Shown here: positions 16,043 to 24,538 of the stretch, piece after piece | How the letters are laid out: every line of letters begins with the position of its first letter | Numbering within the stretch: the stretch's first letter is position 1 | Assembly (NCBI GenBank): GCA_022072145.1 | Contig: JAJVIG010000028.1 | Location: 62,001-126,000, forward strand | Reading direction: 5' to 3' | DNA length: 64,000 bases | Source: Pseudomonadales bacterium | GTDB taxonomy: Bacteria; Pseudomonadota; Gammaproteobacteria; Pseudomonadales; UBA5518 | Made by a program: the position numbers and the translations under genes | Notes under the pieces: generated by a model | Told to the model about the DNA's origin: nothing | Databases searched by the model: none | What the model saw: only the letters and a program-made list of their open reading frames with translations

Positions 16043-16984
16043 TCAGAGGCCGGTCTCCCGGCGCAGGTACCCATTCAGCGCGCACGCCAGTTCGCGCAGA
16101 CCGTAGCGGCCGCGCACGTTGCAGCCATCGCACAGCCCGGCGAGCGCCGGCATCCGCTCGCGCTGCGCCAGCGCCTCGCGCACGCTCATCGCCGCGACGT
16201 GTCCGATCGCATGCGCGTGCGCGACATCGTTGAAGCAGTACTGGTAGCTGCCGTCGGCGGCGATCGGCAGCGCGGCGTTGCGCGGCAGGCAGCGATGGCG
16301 GTTGCAGCGCCACTGGCCGAACACGTCGCGCAGCGACGGTACGAAATCGAACTCCTGACTGCGCAACCCGTGGCGGGCGATGAGCTCGCGCAGGCGCGCT
16401 CCCGGATCGTCGTGTTCGTGCAGCGCCCCGGCGCGATCGTAGAGCGTGGGCGACATCGTCAACCGCGTGACGCCGTGCCCGCGCAGCCACCCGATCGTGC
16501 GCTCCAGCGACGGCAGGCAGGCGGCGAGCGGCGTCAGGCTGATCGCCAGCCGCGTGTGGCGCAGCCGGGCCTGCGCCTGCACGATGTTGTGCATCACGCG
16601 CTGCTGGTCGAGGTTCACGTGCACGCTGCGGTAGACCTCGGGGTCCACGCTCGAAAACGACACGATCAGCGTGTGCAGCACGCCGTCGAGCAGGGCGAGC
16701 CGTTCCTCGTCGAGCAACTGGCCGTTGCTCACCATGTCGATGCGCACGGGCGCCGCACGCAGCAGCGCCACGCACTCGGCGAAGCGCGGATGCGTAGTTG
16801 GTTCCCCGTAGCCGGCGACGACCACGCGGTACACGTCGCGCGGGTCCAGCCGCTCGACCACCTGCCGCAGAACGTCGACGCGCATCGGGCGCGGCGCGAC
16901 GATCGCCTCGCGCGGGCACATCACGCACAGCGCATTGCATTTGGCGGTCAGCTCGAGGTTGACCGTGACGCGGTACGGCTTCAT
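16043..16984 (-). CDS. Radical SAM / SPASM-type protein
   Basis: A 313-residue radical-SAM enzyme. CNALCVMC near residue 16 is the CX3CX2C motif binding the [4Fe-4S] cluster that cleaves SAM, and VVAGYGEPTTHP is the Gly-Glu SAM-binding block. The C-terminal third has further Cys (CNRHRC, YQYC, LCDGCN) forming a SPASM-like auxiliary cluster site. The ATG overlaps the TGA of the PPOX gene, so they are translationally coupled. No precursor peptide is seen nearby. SPASM proteins modify peptides or act as anaerobic maturases; the target is unknown. Confidence 0.8.
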   Translation of the reverse strand: MKPYRVTVNLELTAKCNALCVMCPREAIVAPRPMRVDVLRQVVERLDPRDVYRVVVAGYGEPTTHPRFAECVALLRAAPVRIDMVSNGQLLDEERLALLDGVLHTLIVSFSSVDPEVYRSVHVNLDQQRVMHNIVQAQARLRHTRLAISLTPLAACLPSLERTIGWLRGHGVTRLTMSPTLYDRAGALHEHDDPGARLRELIARHGLRSQEFDFVPSLRDVFGQWRCNRHRCLPRNAALPIAADGSYQYCFNDVAHAHAIGHVAAMSVREALAQRERMPALAGLCDGCNVRGRYGLRELACALNGYLRRETGL

Positions 16985-17502
16985 GTGCCGGCCTCCACCG
17001 GCGATGTGTCCGGGATCAGCCGAGGCACGTGCGCAGCGCAGTTCGGCACCACCTGCTCGATCTGCACCCGCACCACCCGCCGTGCCTGCGGAAACCGCTG
17101 TCGGTGGGTGTCGTCGTCGAGGATGGTTGCATGCCCGTTCACGCGCAGCCGTCCGCCGTCGGCGAAGTCGATGAACAGCAGTCCCACGTACGGGTTGTCG
17201 AGGATGTTGCCGAGGCTCATGAACGCGTGGTTGCCGTCGAAGTCCGGGAATTCCAGCGTCGAGGCGTTGATGATGCGCACCAGTCCGGGACCGCCGCCCT
17301 TGAACGAGCAGTCGCAGCGCCCGTGGCGGTCGCTGGTCGCGAGGAAGAAGAACGGCGCGGCCTCGAGGCGCGCGTGCAGTTCGGGTGGGATCCGGTTCCA
17401 CAGCAGGCGCGTGATGCGCGCCTCGTCCCATACCGCCGGGTCACCCCAGCGTCGCTGCGCCTCGCGCTCGCTGTCGCTGAACACGTTGTGCCAGTCGTTC
17501 AT
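16981..17502 (-). CDS. PPOX-type FMN-binding flavoprotein
   Basis: A 173-residue split-barrel protein related to pyridoxamine 5'-phosphate oxidase (MSMEG_1061-like). FFFLATSDRHGRCDCSFKGG is the FMN-binding first strand pair, and NPYVGLLFIDFADGGRLRVNG the second. The start at 17502 has a strong GGAGGATCG site. It is the first gene of a two-gene operon behind PmrA/QseB box C. The flavin or F420-type substrate is unknown. Pairing with a radical-SAM gene suggests a two-step redox modification. Confidence 0.75.
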   Translation of the reverse strand: MNDWHNVFSDSEREAQRRWGDPAVWDEARITRLLWNRIPPELHARLEAAPFFFLATSDRHGRCDCSFKGGGPGLVRIINASTLEFPDFDGNHAFMSLGNILDNPYVGLLFIDFADGGRLRVNGHATILDDDTHRQRFPQARRVVRVQIEQVVPNCAAHVPRLIPDTSPVEAGT

Positions 17503-17551
17503 CGATCCTCCGGAGTCCGCCTGCGACGACCGGGGATGTTGCGCTCCGTTG

Positions 17552-17568
17552 CTTAACCAAGCCTTAGC
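17552..17568 (-). promoter_or_regulatory. PmrA/QseB-type box C (GCTAAG-N5-GTTAAG, minus strand)
   Basis: Read on the minus strand: GCTAAG GCTTG GTTAAG, with CAACAT in the -10 position 11 nt later. It lies 50 bp upstream of the PPOX-radical SAM operon. One mismatch to the repeat in the first half. Confidence 0.6.
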
Positions 17569-17676
17569 GGAACACGGGTGGCGGAACAGGCGGAAGCAAG
17601 TACTCGGCACGCGCCTCTGAAGCGCCGCGTGCCGGCACGGTGCCATGCCGGAGACCGTGGCGACGGCATTCCGGCG

Positions 17677-17693
17677 CTTAAGCAGGCGTTAAG
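17677..17693 (+). promoter_or_regulatory. PmrA/QseB-type box B (CTTAAG-N5-GTTAAG)
   Basis: CTTAAG CAGGC GTTAAG, with TAGCTT in the -10 position 11 nt after it. It lies 63 bp upstream of the hemolysin-ligase-oxidase operon, divergent from box C. Confidence 0.7.
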
Positions 17694-17755
17694 GTCGCCG
17701 GTCTAGCTTGTGCAGCGACAGTGGCGGACAGGGCAAGCGCCCGGGGCGGAGAGCG

Positions 17756-18475
17756 ATGGTGGCGTCGGCGTCGTTGGCGGTCGATGGCGAACGCGTTGCA
17801 CGGGAGCGGCGGGTGGTCATGCGTTCCTTCGAGCGTCTTTACAGTCAGGACACGCGCATGAGCCTCGAGCGTCCCGGCGATCCGGGGCGCGCCGAACTGG
17901 AGCGGTTCATCACCGAACGTTTCGCGGCGGTGCACGGCGCGCGGGTCGCCGGTTTCCTGCCGCTGCTGCTCGGCTTCTGGTCCGGATCCGTGTGTCGCGC
18001 TGCGCTCGGCATCCGGCCGGCGCGCGCCGATGCGCTGTTCCTGGAACAGTACCTGGACCAGCCAGCGGAACAGGTGATCGCCGGTCTCTGCAGGGTGCCG
18101 GTTGCGCGCGCGACGGTGATCGAGATCGGCAACCTGGTGGCGGCGCCCGGCGCCTCGACGCCCCTGCTGTACCTGTTGCTGCTCGCGCTGCTCGATCGCG
18201 CCGGCTACCGCTGGCTGATGTTCACGGCCACCCCGGAGGTGCGCCACGGAATTCGCACGCTGGGTTTCGAGATCATGCCGGTCTGCGCGGCGGATCCAGG
18301 GCGTCTTGCGGACGCCTCCGGGTGGGGCAGTTACTACGACAGCAACCCGCAGGTGATGCTCGGTTGCGTCGAGGACGGCATGCGCCGCTCGGCGGCGGAT
18401 CCGCACGCGAGCGCGTTGCTGCGCCGCGCGGACGCGCTCATCGACGAGCTGGCCTCGCGGTTGCGCGGCGCATGA
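17756..18475 (+). CDS. Thermostable-hemolysin family protein (GNAT-like)
   Basis: A 239-residue member of the thermostable hemolysin family (PF12261, named from Vibrio delta-VPH). The conserved centre is ATVIEIGNLVA, followed by LLLLALLDRAGYRWLMFTATPEVR, which has the look of an acyltransferase (GNAT) fold, and the family may in fact be N-acyltransferases. No signal peptide, so haemolytic secretion is doubtful. The ATG at 17756 follows GGCGGAGAG and fits a start site downstream of box B. The ligase ATG overlaps its stop codon. Confidence 0.75.
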   Translation: MVASASLAVDGERVARERRVVMRSFERLYSQDTRMSLERPGDPGRAELERFITERFAAVHGARVAGFLPLLLGFWSGSVCRAALGIRPARADALFLEQYLDQPAEQVIAGLCRVPVARATVIEIGNLVAAPGASTPLLYLLLLALLDRAGYRWLMFTATPEVRHGIRTLGFEIMPVCAADPGRLADASGWGSYYDSNPQVMLGCVEDGMRRSAADPHASALLRRADALIDELASRLRGA

Positions 18476-19992
18476 GCGTGCCATCCAGCGATCTGTGCAG
18501 CCGGATTGCGGCGCCGGCACGGGCAAGTGCGCGGCTGCTGGGTGATGACGGCGAAATCTGCTCGCTGGCGGAACTCGAGCGCCGCTCGCACGCGCTGGCG
18601 GAGGTGATTCGCGTGGCCGGTGGCACGCGGGTGGGTTTGCTGGCACGCAATGCTCCGGCGTGGATCGCGGCCGATGTGGCCTGCCAGATCGCAGACACCC
18701 CGCTGCTGCCGGTGCCGGGCTTCTTCACGCCGGCGCAGGCCGCGCACGCATTGCGGCAGTCCGGCATCGACCTGCTGCTGTGCGATCCGCGCCTTGAGAG
18801 CGAACAGCGCGCACTGCTGGCCGAACTGGGCGAAAGCCGTGACGTGGATGCCGGGGGCTGCGACCTGAGGGTGCTGCGCCTCGTGGCGGCGCCCGCTGCG
18901 GTCGCAGCGCCGCTGCCCACGGGGACCGGCAAGATCACCTACACCTCCGGGTCGACCGGCGCGCCCAAAGGTGTGTGCCTCGGCAATGCCCGGTTGTTGC
19001 GGCAGGCCGCGGCGCTCGCGGAGGCGGTCGGCATCGAGCGGCCGCGGCATCTGTCGTTGCTGCCGCTGCCGGTGCTGCTCGAGAACGTGGCCGGTGCGTA
19101 CGCGGCGCTGCTGGCCGGTGGCGAGGTGCTGCTGCCGGACCTCGCGCGCATCGGTCTGGGCGGCAGCTCCTCGGTGGAGCCGCGGCGGCTGCTCGCGGCG
19201 CTCGGCGAACTGCAGCCGCAGACGCTGATCCTGATTCCCGAACTGCTGCAGCTGCTGGTGCGGGCGTGCGAGGGGGGCTGGCGGCCGCCGGCGAGCCTGC
19301 GTTTCGTCGCGGTTGGCGGGGCGCGGGTCGCGGCGGCATCGATCCTGCGTGCGCGTGATTACGGCATCCCGGTGTACGAAGGCTACGGGCTGTCCGAATG
19401 CGCTTCGGTGGTCGCGCTGAACACGCCGGTGGCCGACCGGCCCGGCAGCGCGGGCCGGCCGCTGCCGCAGCTGCGTGTGGATATCCGCGACGGTGAGCTC
19501 ATGGTGAGCGGCAATCCGTTCCTTGGCTACGTGGGCGACCGTACGAGCTGGCATCCGGCCAGCGTCGCCACCGGCGATCTGGGTCGACTGGACGCGGAGG
19601 GGTTCCTGCATCTCGAAGGCCGGCGCGGCAACCTGCTGGTCAGCAGTTTCGGGCGCAACATCAGCCCGGAATGGATCGAGAGCGAGATCGCCACCGGTAC
19701 GCCGATCGCGCAGTGCGTGGTCTTCGGGGAAGCCAGGCCGTTCCTGGTCGCGCTGGTGTGGGCGGACGCGCGCGTGGACGATGCCGCGCTCGCCGAGCGC
19801 ATCGCGCAGGCCAATGCCGCGCTGCCGGACTATGCGCAGGTGCGGCGCTGGTGGCGTCTGGACGAGCCGCTGGCGAGCAGCAACGGCCTGGCGACGGCGG
19901 GCGGCAAGCCGCGGCGGGCGGCCATACACGAGCGATTCGGCGCGCGGATCGCGCGCCTCTACGACGCAGCACGGGAGGTTGCAGGGGCATGA
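18472..19992 (+). CDS. AMP-dependent acyl/aryl ligase
   Basis: A 506-residue adenylate-forming enzyme. ITYTSGSTGAPKGVCLG is the phosphate-binding A3 motif, YEGYGLSECASVVALN the A5 motif and VATGDLGRLDAEGFLHLEGR the A7 motif. The terminal Lys region is GNLLVSSFGRNISPEWIES, so the usual C-terminal catalytic Lys is near GGKPRR. It activates a carboxylate, probably a fatty or amino acid, for transfer. It overlaps its neighbours by 4 bp on each side, so stoichiometric expression with the hemolysin-like protein and the oxidase is likely. Substrate unknown. Confidence 0.8.
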   Translation: MSVPSSDLCSRIAAPARASARLLGDDGEICSLAELERRSHALAEVIRVAGGTRVGLLARNAPAWIAADVACQIADTPLLPVPGFFTPAQAAHALRQSGIDLLLCDPRLESEQRALLAELGESRDVDAGGCDLRVLRLVAAPAAVAAPLPTGTGKITYTSGSTGAPKGVCLGNARLLRQAAALAEAVGIERPRHLSLLPLPVLLENVAGAYAALLAGGEVLLPDLARIGLGGSSSVEPRRLLAALGELQPQTLILIPELLQLLVRACEGGWRPPASLRFVAVGGARVAAASILRARDYGIPVYEGYGLSECASVVALNTPVADRPGSAGRPLPQLRVDIRDGELMVSGNPFLGYVGDRTSWHPASVATGDLGRLDAEGFLHLEGRRGNLLVSSFGRNISPEWIESEIATGTPIAQCVVFGEARPFLVALVWADARVDDAALAERIAQANAALPDYAQVRRWWRLDEPLASSNGLATAGGKPRRAAIHERFGARIARLYDAAREVAGA

Positions 19993-20669
19993 GGTTTCAC
20001 GAGGATCTTGCACGCCGGACCGCTGGAGAGCGCGAGTACCTGCTCGCCTCTCCGATCATCAACCGTGCGCTCGACGGTGCGATCGGTCTGGTCGATTACG
20101 TGTCGTTCCTGACGCAGGCCTATCACCACGTGCGGCACACCGTGCCGCTGCTGATGGCCACCGGAGCGCGGCTCGACGCGCGCCAGGAGTGGCTGCGCGA
20201 GGCCGTGGCCGATTACATCGCCGAGGAGCGCGGTCACCAGGAGTGGATCCTGGACGACATCGCCGCCTGCGGTTTCGATCGCGAGGCGGCGCGCAACAGT
20301 TCCCCGAGCGCCGCCACCGAACTGATGGTCGCCTACGCGTACGACACGGTGAACCGCGTCGATCCGCTCGGCTTCTTCGGCATGGTCTATGTGCTCGAGG
20401 GCACCAGTGTCGCGGTCGCCACGCGTGCCGCCGGGCGCATCCGCGAGCAGCTCGGGCTGCCGAAGCGGGCCTTCAGTTACCTGGAATCGCACGGCTCCCT
20501 GGACGTGGGACACACGCAGTTCTTCGAGTCGCTGATCGATCGCCTCGATGAGGAGCGCGAACGCGAGCCGATCGTGCACGCGGCGCGCATGTTCTTCACG
20601 CTGTACGCCAACGTGTTCCGCACGCTGCCGGTGCCGGAGTTCGTCCGCACCGCCGCGCGTGTGGCCTGA
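19989..20669 (+). CDS. Heme-oxygenase-like di-iron oxidase (iron-containing redox enzyme family)
   Basis: A 226-residue all-helical TenA/PqqC-fold protein. The metal-binding residues of HDO enzymes are visible: YHHVRH in helix 1-2, YIAEERGHQEW (Glu-Glu-x-x-His) and SHGSLDVGHTQFF (His-x3-Asp-x3-His). The superfamily includes UndA, which makes 1-alkenes from fatty acids, and N-oxygenases such as SznF. Together with an adjacent AMP ligase and SDR, an oxidation of an activated or N-acylated acid is suggested. Coupled to the ligase by ATGA overlap. PqqC itself is excluded by the absence of other pqq genes. Confidence 0.8.
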   Translation: MRFHEDLARRTAGEREYLLASPIINRALDGAIGLVDYVSFLTQAYHHVRHTVPLLMATGARLDARQEWLREAVADYIAEERGHQEWILDDIAACGFDREAARNSSPSAATELMVAYAYDTVNRVDPLGFFGMVYVLEGTSVAVATRAAGRIREQLGLPKRAFSYLESHGSLDVGHTQFFESLIDRLDEEREREPIVHAARMFFTLYANVFRTLPVPEFVRTAARVA

Positions 20670-20684
20670 GCGGGAGGCGGGGCG

Positions 20685-21497
20685 ATGCGGGTCGAGGGAA
20701 CCACGACACTGCTCACCGGCGCGACGGGAGGCATAGGGCGCGCCATGGCGCACCGGCTCGCGGCTTGCGGCGCACGCCTGTTGCTGTGCGGGCGCGACGC
20801 ACCACGGCTCGCCGAACTGGCTGCCGAACTGCCTCCGGGCGTGCTGACGGTGGCGGCCGACATCACGTCGGTGGCGGGCCGGGAGGCATTGGTCGAGGCG
20901 GCGACCGCGGCTGCGGTCGAGGTGGTGATCCACAACGCCGGAGCGCAGGAATTCGGCCTGTTCCAGGAACAGGATCCCGCGGTGCTGCAACGCCAGTTCG
21001 AGCTGAACCTGTGCGCACCGGTGCTGCTCACGCGTGCGCTGTTGCCCGCGCTCGTGCGTCGCGATGCCGCCGCGCTGGTGTTCGTGGGGTCGGCGTTCGG
21101 CAGCATCGGGCACCCGGGCTTCGCGGCGTACTGCGCCAGCAAGTTCGGTCTGCGCGGATTCGCCGAGACCTTGCGTCGCGAACTGGCCGACAGCGCGGTC
21201 CGCGTGCATTACCTCGCGCCGCGTGCCACGCGCACGGCGCTGAACGGACCCCGGGTCGTCGCGCTGAACCAGACCCTGGGCAACGCGATGGATGCGCCGG
21301 AGCGGGTGGCCGACGAGCTGCTGCGGCTGCTGGAACGCGATCGCGGCGGTGAGCGCTTCGTCGGCTGGCCCGAGAAACTGTTCGTGCGCATCAACGCCGT
21401 GTGGCCTCGCCTCGTCGATGCCGCGCTGGCCGGCAAGCTGGCCACGGTGCGTCGTTACGCTTCCCTGGCAACCACTGAACGGAGGATCGATTCATGA
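20685..21497 (+). CDS. Short-chain dehydrogenase/reductase
   Basis: A 270-residue SDR. TGATGGIGRAMAHRL is the cofactor loop, CGRDAPRL (Arg after the second strand) suggests NADP(H), HNAGAQEFG is the NNAG equivalent, and YCASKFGLRGF carries the catalytic Tyr/Lys. The C-terminal tail, with a MDAPERVADELLRLL helix, is like reductases acting on long-chain acyl or lipid ketones. It follows the di-iron oxidase by 15 bp and overlaps the TPR gene by 4 bp, so it belongs to the box B operon and may reduce the oxidase product. Confidence 0.85.
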   Translation: MRVEGTTTLLTGATGGIGRAMAHRLAACGARLLLCGRDAPRLAELAAELPPGVLTVAADITSVAGREALVEAATAAAVEVVIHNAGAQEFGLFQEQDPAVLQRQFELNLCAPVLLTRALLPALVRRDAAALVFVGSAFGSIGHPGFAAYCASKFGLRGFAETLRRELADSAVRVHYLAPRATRTALNGPRVVALNQTLGNAMDAPERVADELLRLLERDRGGERFVGWPEKLFVRINAVWPRLVDAALAGKLATVRRYASLATTERRIDS

Positions 21498-22141
21498 GAC
21501 GCCTATCTTCGCTGCTGTTTGTCCTCTGGCTGTCGGTGCCGCACGCCGGCATCGCGCTGGCGGGCCCTGATGAGGACATCGCGTACCTGCAGACGCGCTG
21601 GGCCGAGGTCAACTACCAGCTCGAGGGCAAGGCGCGGCTCGCGGCCTTCGAGCAGCTGGCCGCGGAAGCCGACCGCGTGACGGGCGCGCACCCGGAGCGG
21701 GCCGAGGGCTGGATCTGGAGCGGGATCGTGAAGTCCACCTACGCGGGGGCCAGCGGCGGACTCGGTGCGCTGTCGCTGGCGAAGGCGTCGAAGAAGGATC
21801 TGGAGCGGGCGCTGGCGATCGATCCGCAGGCGCTGCAGGGTTCGGCCTGCACGAGTCTGGGCACCTTGTACTACAGTGTTCCGGGATGGCCGGTGGGGTT
21901 CGGGGATCGCCACAAGGCGGAGGACCTGCTGCAGCGTGCGCTCGCGATCGACCCGCAGGGCATCGACAGCAACTATTTCTACGGGGATTTCCTGCTGCGC
22001 CAGAAGCGTTTCGACGACGCCCGCCGGCACCTGCTGCTCGCCCAGCGTGCGCCCGCGCGTGCCGGGCGCGAAGTGGCCGACGCCGGTCGCCAGCGCGAGA
22101 TCGCCGCGGCGCTCGCACGGATCGAGAAGGAGAGTCGTTGA
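21494..22141 (+). CDS. Exported TPR-repeat protein
   Basis: A 215-residue protein with a signal peptide (LLFVLWLSVPHAGIALA) and tetratricopeptide-like helices (KKDLERALAIDPQALQG, KAEDLLQRALAIDPQGIDSN, RQKRFDDARRHLLLAQ). Periplasmic location implies a scaffold or solute-capture role like TRAP-associated TatT. ATGA-coupled to the SDR. It is the last gene of the box B operon before a 57-bp gap and the regulator genes. Precise partner unknown. Confidence 0.7.
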   Translation: MRRLSSLLFVLWLSVPHAGIALAGPDEDIAYLQTRWAEVNYQLEGKARLAAFEQLAAEADRVTGAHPERAEGWIWSGIVKSTYAGASGGLGALSLAKASKKDLERALAIDPQALQGSACTSLGTLYYSVPGWPVGFGDRHKAEDLLQRALAIDPQGIDSNYFYGDFLLRQKRFDDARRHLLLAQRAPARAGREVADAGRQREIAAALARIEKESR

Positions 22142-22198
22142 CCCACAGCACAGTTCCGCCTGCCGACGGCCGCCCGCGCGCTTGAGAGCGGCCGCGCG

Positions 22199-22858
22199 AT
22201 GCAGATCCTGCTGGTCGAGGACGATGTCGAACTCGCCGCCGCCTTGGTGCGGGCGCTGCGCGCGCGTGGCTATGCCGTGAATCAGGTGGGAAACGGACGC
22301 CTGGCGCTGACGGCCGTGAGGACCGAGGCTCCCGATATCGTCGTGCTCGACCTGGGGCTGCCCGACATGGACGGGTTGCAGGTACTGCGCGGCATCCGTG
22401 CGAACGAGCGGCACTTGCCGGTGCTGGTGCTGACGGCGCGCAACTCGGTCGAGGATCTGGTCGAGGGGCTGGACCGCGGTGCGGATGATTACCTTCCCAA
22501 GCCGTTCGCGATGTCCGAGCTGCTCGCGCGCCTGCGCGTGCTCGAGCGGCGGCTGGGCACCAGTACCAGCAGCGAGATCCGCGTCGGTGAGGTCAGCCTG
22601 GACACGGCGCGGCTCGAAGTGCGGTGCGACGGCGTTGCGATCGATTTGCCGCGGCGCGAGTACATGCTGCTGAAGGCGCTGATGGAGAATGCGGGCAAGG
22701 TGCTCAGCCGCGCCAGCCTCGAGTCACGGCTGTACGGCTGGGGAGAGGAGGTCGCCAGCAACGCGCTCGAGGTGCACGTGCACCACCTGCGGCGCAAGCT
22801 CGGCACGCAGTTCATCCAGACAGTGCGCGGCGTCGGTTACCGGATACCCCTGCCTTGA
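22199..22858 (+). CDS. OmpR-family response regulator (PmrA/QseB-like)
   Basis: A 219-residue response regulator. Receiver: MQILLVEDDVELAAAL with acidic pocket, phospho-acceptor in IVVLDLGLPDMDG, Thr/Lys in LVLTAR and YLPKPF. C-terminal winged helix with the YMLLKALMENAGKVLSR recognition block. Length and sequence place it in the QseB/PmrA clade, whose members bind two TTAA half-sites seven bases apart. Three such sites occur in this window. The kinase start overlaps its stop (TTGA). Confidence 0.85.
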   Translation: MQILLVEDDVELAAALVRALRARGYAVNQVGNGRLALTAVRTEAPDIVVLDLGLPDMDGLQVLRGIRANERHLPVLVLTARNSVEDLVEGLDRGADDYLPKPFAMSELLARLRVLERRLGTSTSSEIRVGEVSLDTARLEVRCDGVAIDLPRREYMLLKALMENAGKVLSRASLESRLYGWGEEVASNALEVHVHHLRRKLGTQFIQTVRGVGYRIPLP

Positions 22859-24204
22859 GTTCGATCCGCGTGTTCCTGGTCGTCGCGACGCTGGCGATGC
22901 TGGTGCTGGTGGTGTTCGTCTCGGCGGTGCACGGGTACCGGTCCGGCATGGCCGAGGCCGAACGGCTGTTCGACGGTCAGTTGCAGGAACAGGCGCACCT
23001 CGCCACCAGCGTCGGCAGCGAGCGGCTCGCCACGCTCGACAAGGTCGCGAACATCGCGTTCCAGCACTGGCAGCTGGCCCCGGGACAGCCGGCGCGGCTG
23101 CTCGCGCACACCGACAACATTCCGGGCACGGCGCTGGTCGCGCTGGAGCCGGGATTCGGGCACGCGAACTTCGGCGGTTATCGCTGGCGCACCTACGTGC
23201 ATTTCGCCGGACGCGACGACGTGGTGGTCGTGGCGGCGGCGCGTACCGACATCCGCTATCGGCTGGCCGACAACGTGATCATCGAGGCGATCATGCCGGT
23301 GGTGCTGTGGCTGCCGCTGTCGGGGTTGCTGGTCTGGTTCGTGGTCGGTCGCGGCCTGCGCCCGCTGGAGCAGCTCGCCGAGCAGTTGCACGGCAAGCAG
23401 TTCCGCGAGCTGTCGGCGGTTGCCCTCGAACGTTGCCCGTCGGAGCTCGAGACGGTGGTCGATTCGGTGAACCGCCTGCTCGAGCGCCTGCGCGAGGCCT
23501 TCGAGCGCGAAAAGCGTTTCGTCGCCGACGCGGCGCACGAACTGCGCACGCCGATCGCGGTGCTCAGGGTGCAGGTGCACAATTTCCGCGAGCGCTTGCC
23601 GGAGCACGCCGACGAGCTGCGCGCGCTCGAGGGGGCAGTCGAGCGCATGCAGCACCTGGTCGAGCAGATCCTGACGCTGCACCGGCTGAGTCCCGAGCAA
23701 CTGCACGGCCGGTTCGTGCCGCTCGACCTGCATGGGCTCGTCCAGGAAGTGGTGGCCGCGTGCTACGACACGATCGAGGCGCGGCGCCAGCACGTCGAGC
23801 TGGTCGGGGACACCGATGCGGTCGAGCGCCGGGCGCTGGTGGCGGCGGACCGCTTCGCGCTGGAGACACTGGTGCGTAACCTGCTCGACAATGCGGTCAA
23901 ATACACGCCCGAGGGCGGCAACGTCCGCGTGGGGGTGAGCTGCGGACCGGCGGAGGTGGTGCTCGAGGTGGAGGACGACGGGCCGGGCATACCACGCGCG
24001 GCGCGCGAGCGCGTGTTCGAGCGTTTCCATCGCGTGGGAGGTGACGCGCACGCCTCGGGGGTGAGCGGATGCGGACTGGGGCTGGCGATCGTGCGCAACA
24101 TCGCCGAACTGCACGGTGCGCGAGTCGAGGTCGGTGATTCGCGCTTCGCGAGCGGAGCGCGCTTCACGGTCGTATTCAGGCGCCTCGGCGCCATCGGGGG
24201 CTGA
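22855..24204 (+). CDS. Sensor histidine kinase (PmrB/QseC-like)
   Basis: A 449-residue membrane kinase. TM1 is VFLVVATLAMLVLVVFVSAV, a periplasmic domain of about 120 residues follows, and TM2 is near residue 150 (VVLWLPLSGLLVWFVVG). The H-box is DAAHELRTPIAVLR, the N-box LLDNAVKYTP, then DDGPGIP and GCGLGLAIV for ATP binding. The TTG start at 22855 overlaps the regulator stop; GTG at 22870 is an alternative. The iron-sensing ExxE motifs of Salmonella PmrB are not obvious in the periplasmic loop. Confidence 0.85.
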   Translation: MSSIRVFLVVATLAMLVLVVFVSAVHGYRSGMAEAERLFDGQLQEQAHLATSVGSERLATLDKVANIAFQHWQLAPGQPARLLAHTDNIPGTALVALEPGFGHANFGGYRWRTYVHFAGRDDVVVVAAARTDIRYRLADNVIIEAIMPVVLWLPLSGLLVWFVVGRGLRPLEQLAEQLHGKQFRELSAVALERCPSELETVVDSVNRLLERLREAFEREKRFVADAAHELRTPIAVLRVQVHNFRERLPEHADELRALEGAVERMQHLVEQILTLHRLSPEQLHGRFVPLDLHGLVQEVVAACYDTIEARRQHVELVGDTDAVERRALVAADRFALETLVRNLLDNAVKYTPEGGNVRVGVSCGPAEVVLEVEDDGPGIPRAARERVFERFHRVGGDAHASGVSGCGLGLAIVRNIAELHGARVEVGDSRFASGARFTVVFRRLGAIGG

Positions 24205-24207
24205 GGG

Positions 24208-24531
24208 ATGCGCAAACTGCTGGGTGTCTTCGGTGCGATCTGCGGCGCGACCGCGGTACTGGCGGGACCACCGGAGTTCCAGCTGGAGATCCGTGACCAC
24301 CTGTTCTTCCCGGCCGAACTCGTGGTGCCGGCGAACACCAAGGTGCGCCTGCTGGTGATCAACGCCGATCCTACCGCGGAGGAGTTCGAGAGCTACGAAC
24401 TGAACCGGGAGAAGATCATTCCGGGCGGACGCAAGGCGGTGGTGTTCATCGGGCCGCTCGCGCCCGGGGAGTACCCGTTCTTCGGCGAGTTCTTCCCGAA
24501 GACTGCGCAGGGCAAGGTCATCGCGAGGTGA
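24208..24531 (+). CDS. Periplasmic cupredoxin-like protein (FtrB-type)
   Basis: A 107-residue protein with a signal peptide (VFGAICGATAVLAGP) and a cupredoxin beta-sandwich: FFPAELVVPANTKVRL, EEFESYELNREK and GEYPFFGEF. The usual Cys and Met copper ligands are absent, as in the FtrB subunit of the FtrABCD ferrous iron system. The next gene encodes an FTR1-type permease 7 bp downstream, which supports this role. The gene is 3 bp after the histidine kinase, so regulation and iron import are coupled. Confidence 0.75.
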   Translation: MRKLLGVFGAICGATAVLAGPPEFQLEIRDHLFFPAELVVPANTKVRLLVINADPTAEEFESYELNREKIIPGGRKAVVFIGPLAPGEYPFFGEFFPKTAQGKVIAR

Positions 24532-24538
24532 GGCGCCG

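Noticed and set aside
19989..20669. PqqC or TenA annotation for the helical oxidase
   Set aside because: No pqq or thiamine genes nearby, and the Glu-Glu-x-x-His and His-x3-Asp-x3-His metal motifs fit the HDO group better.
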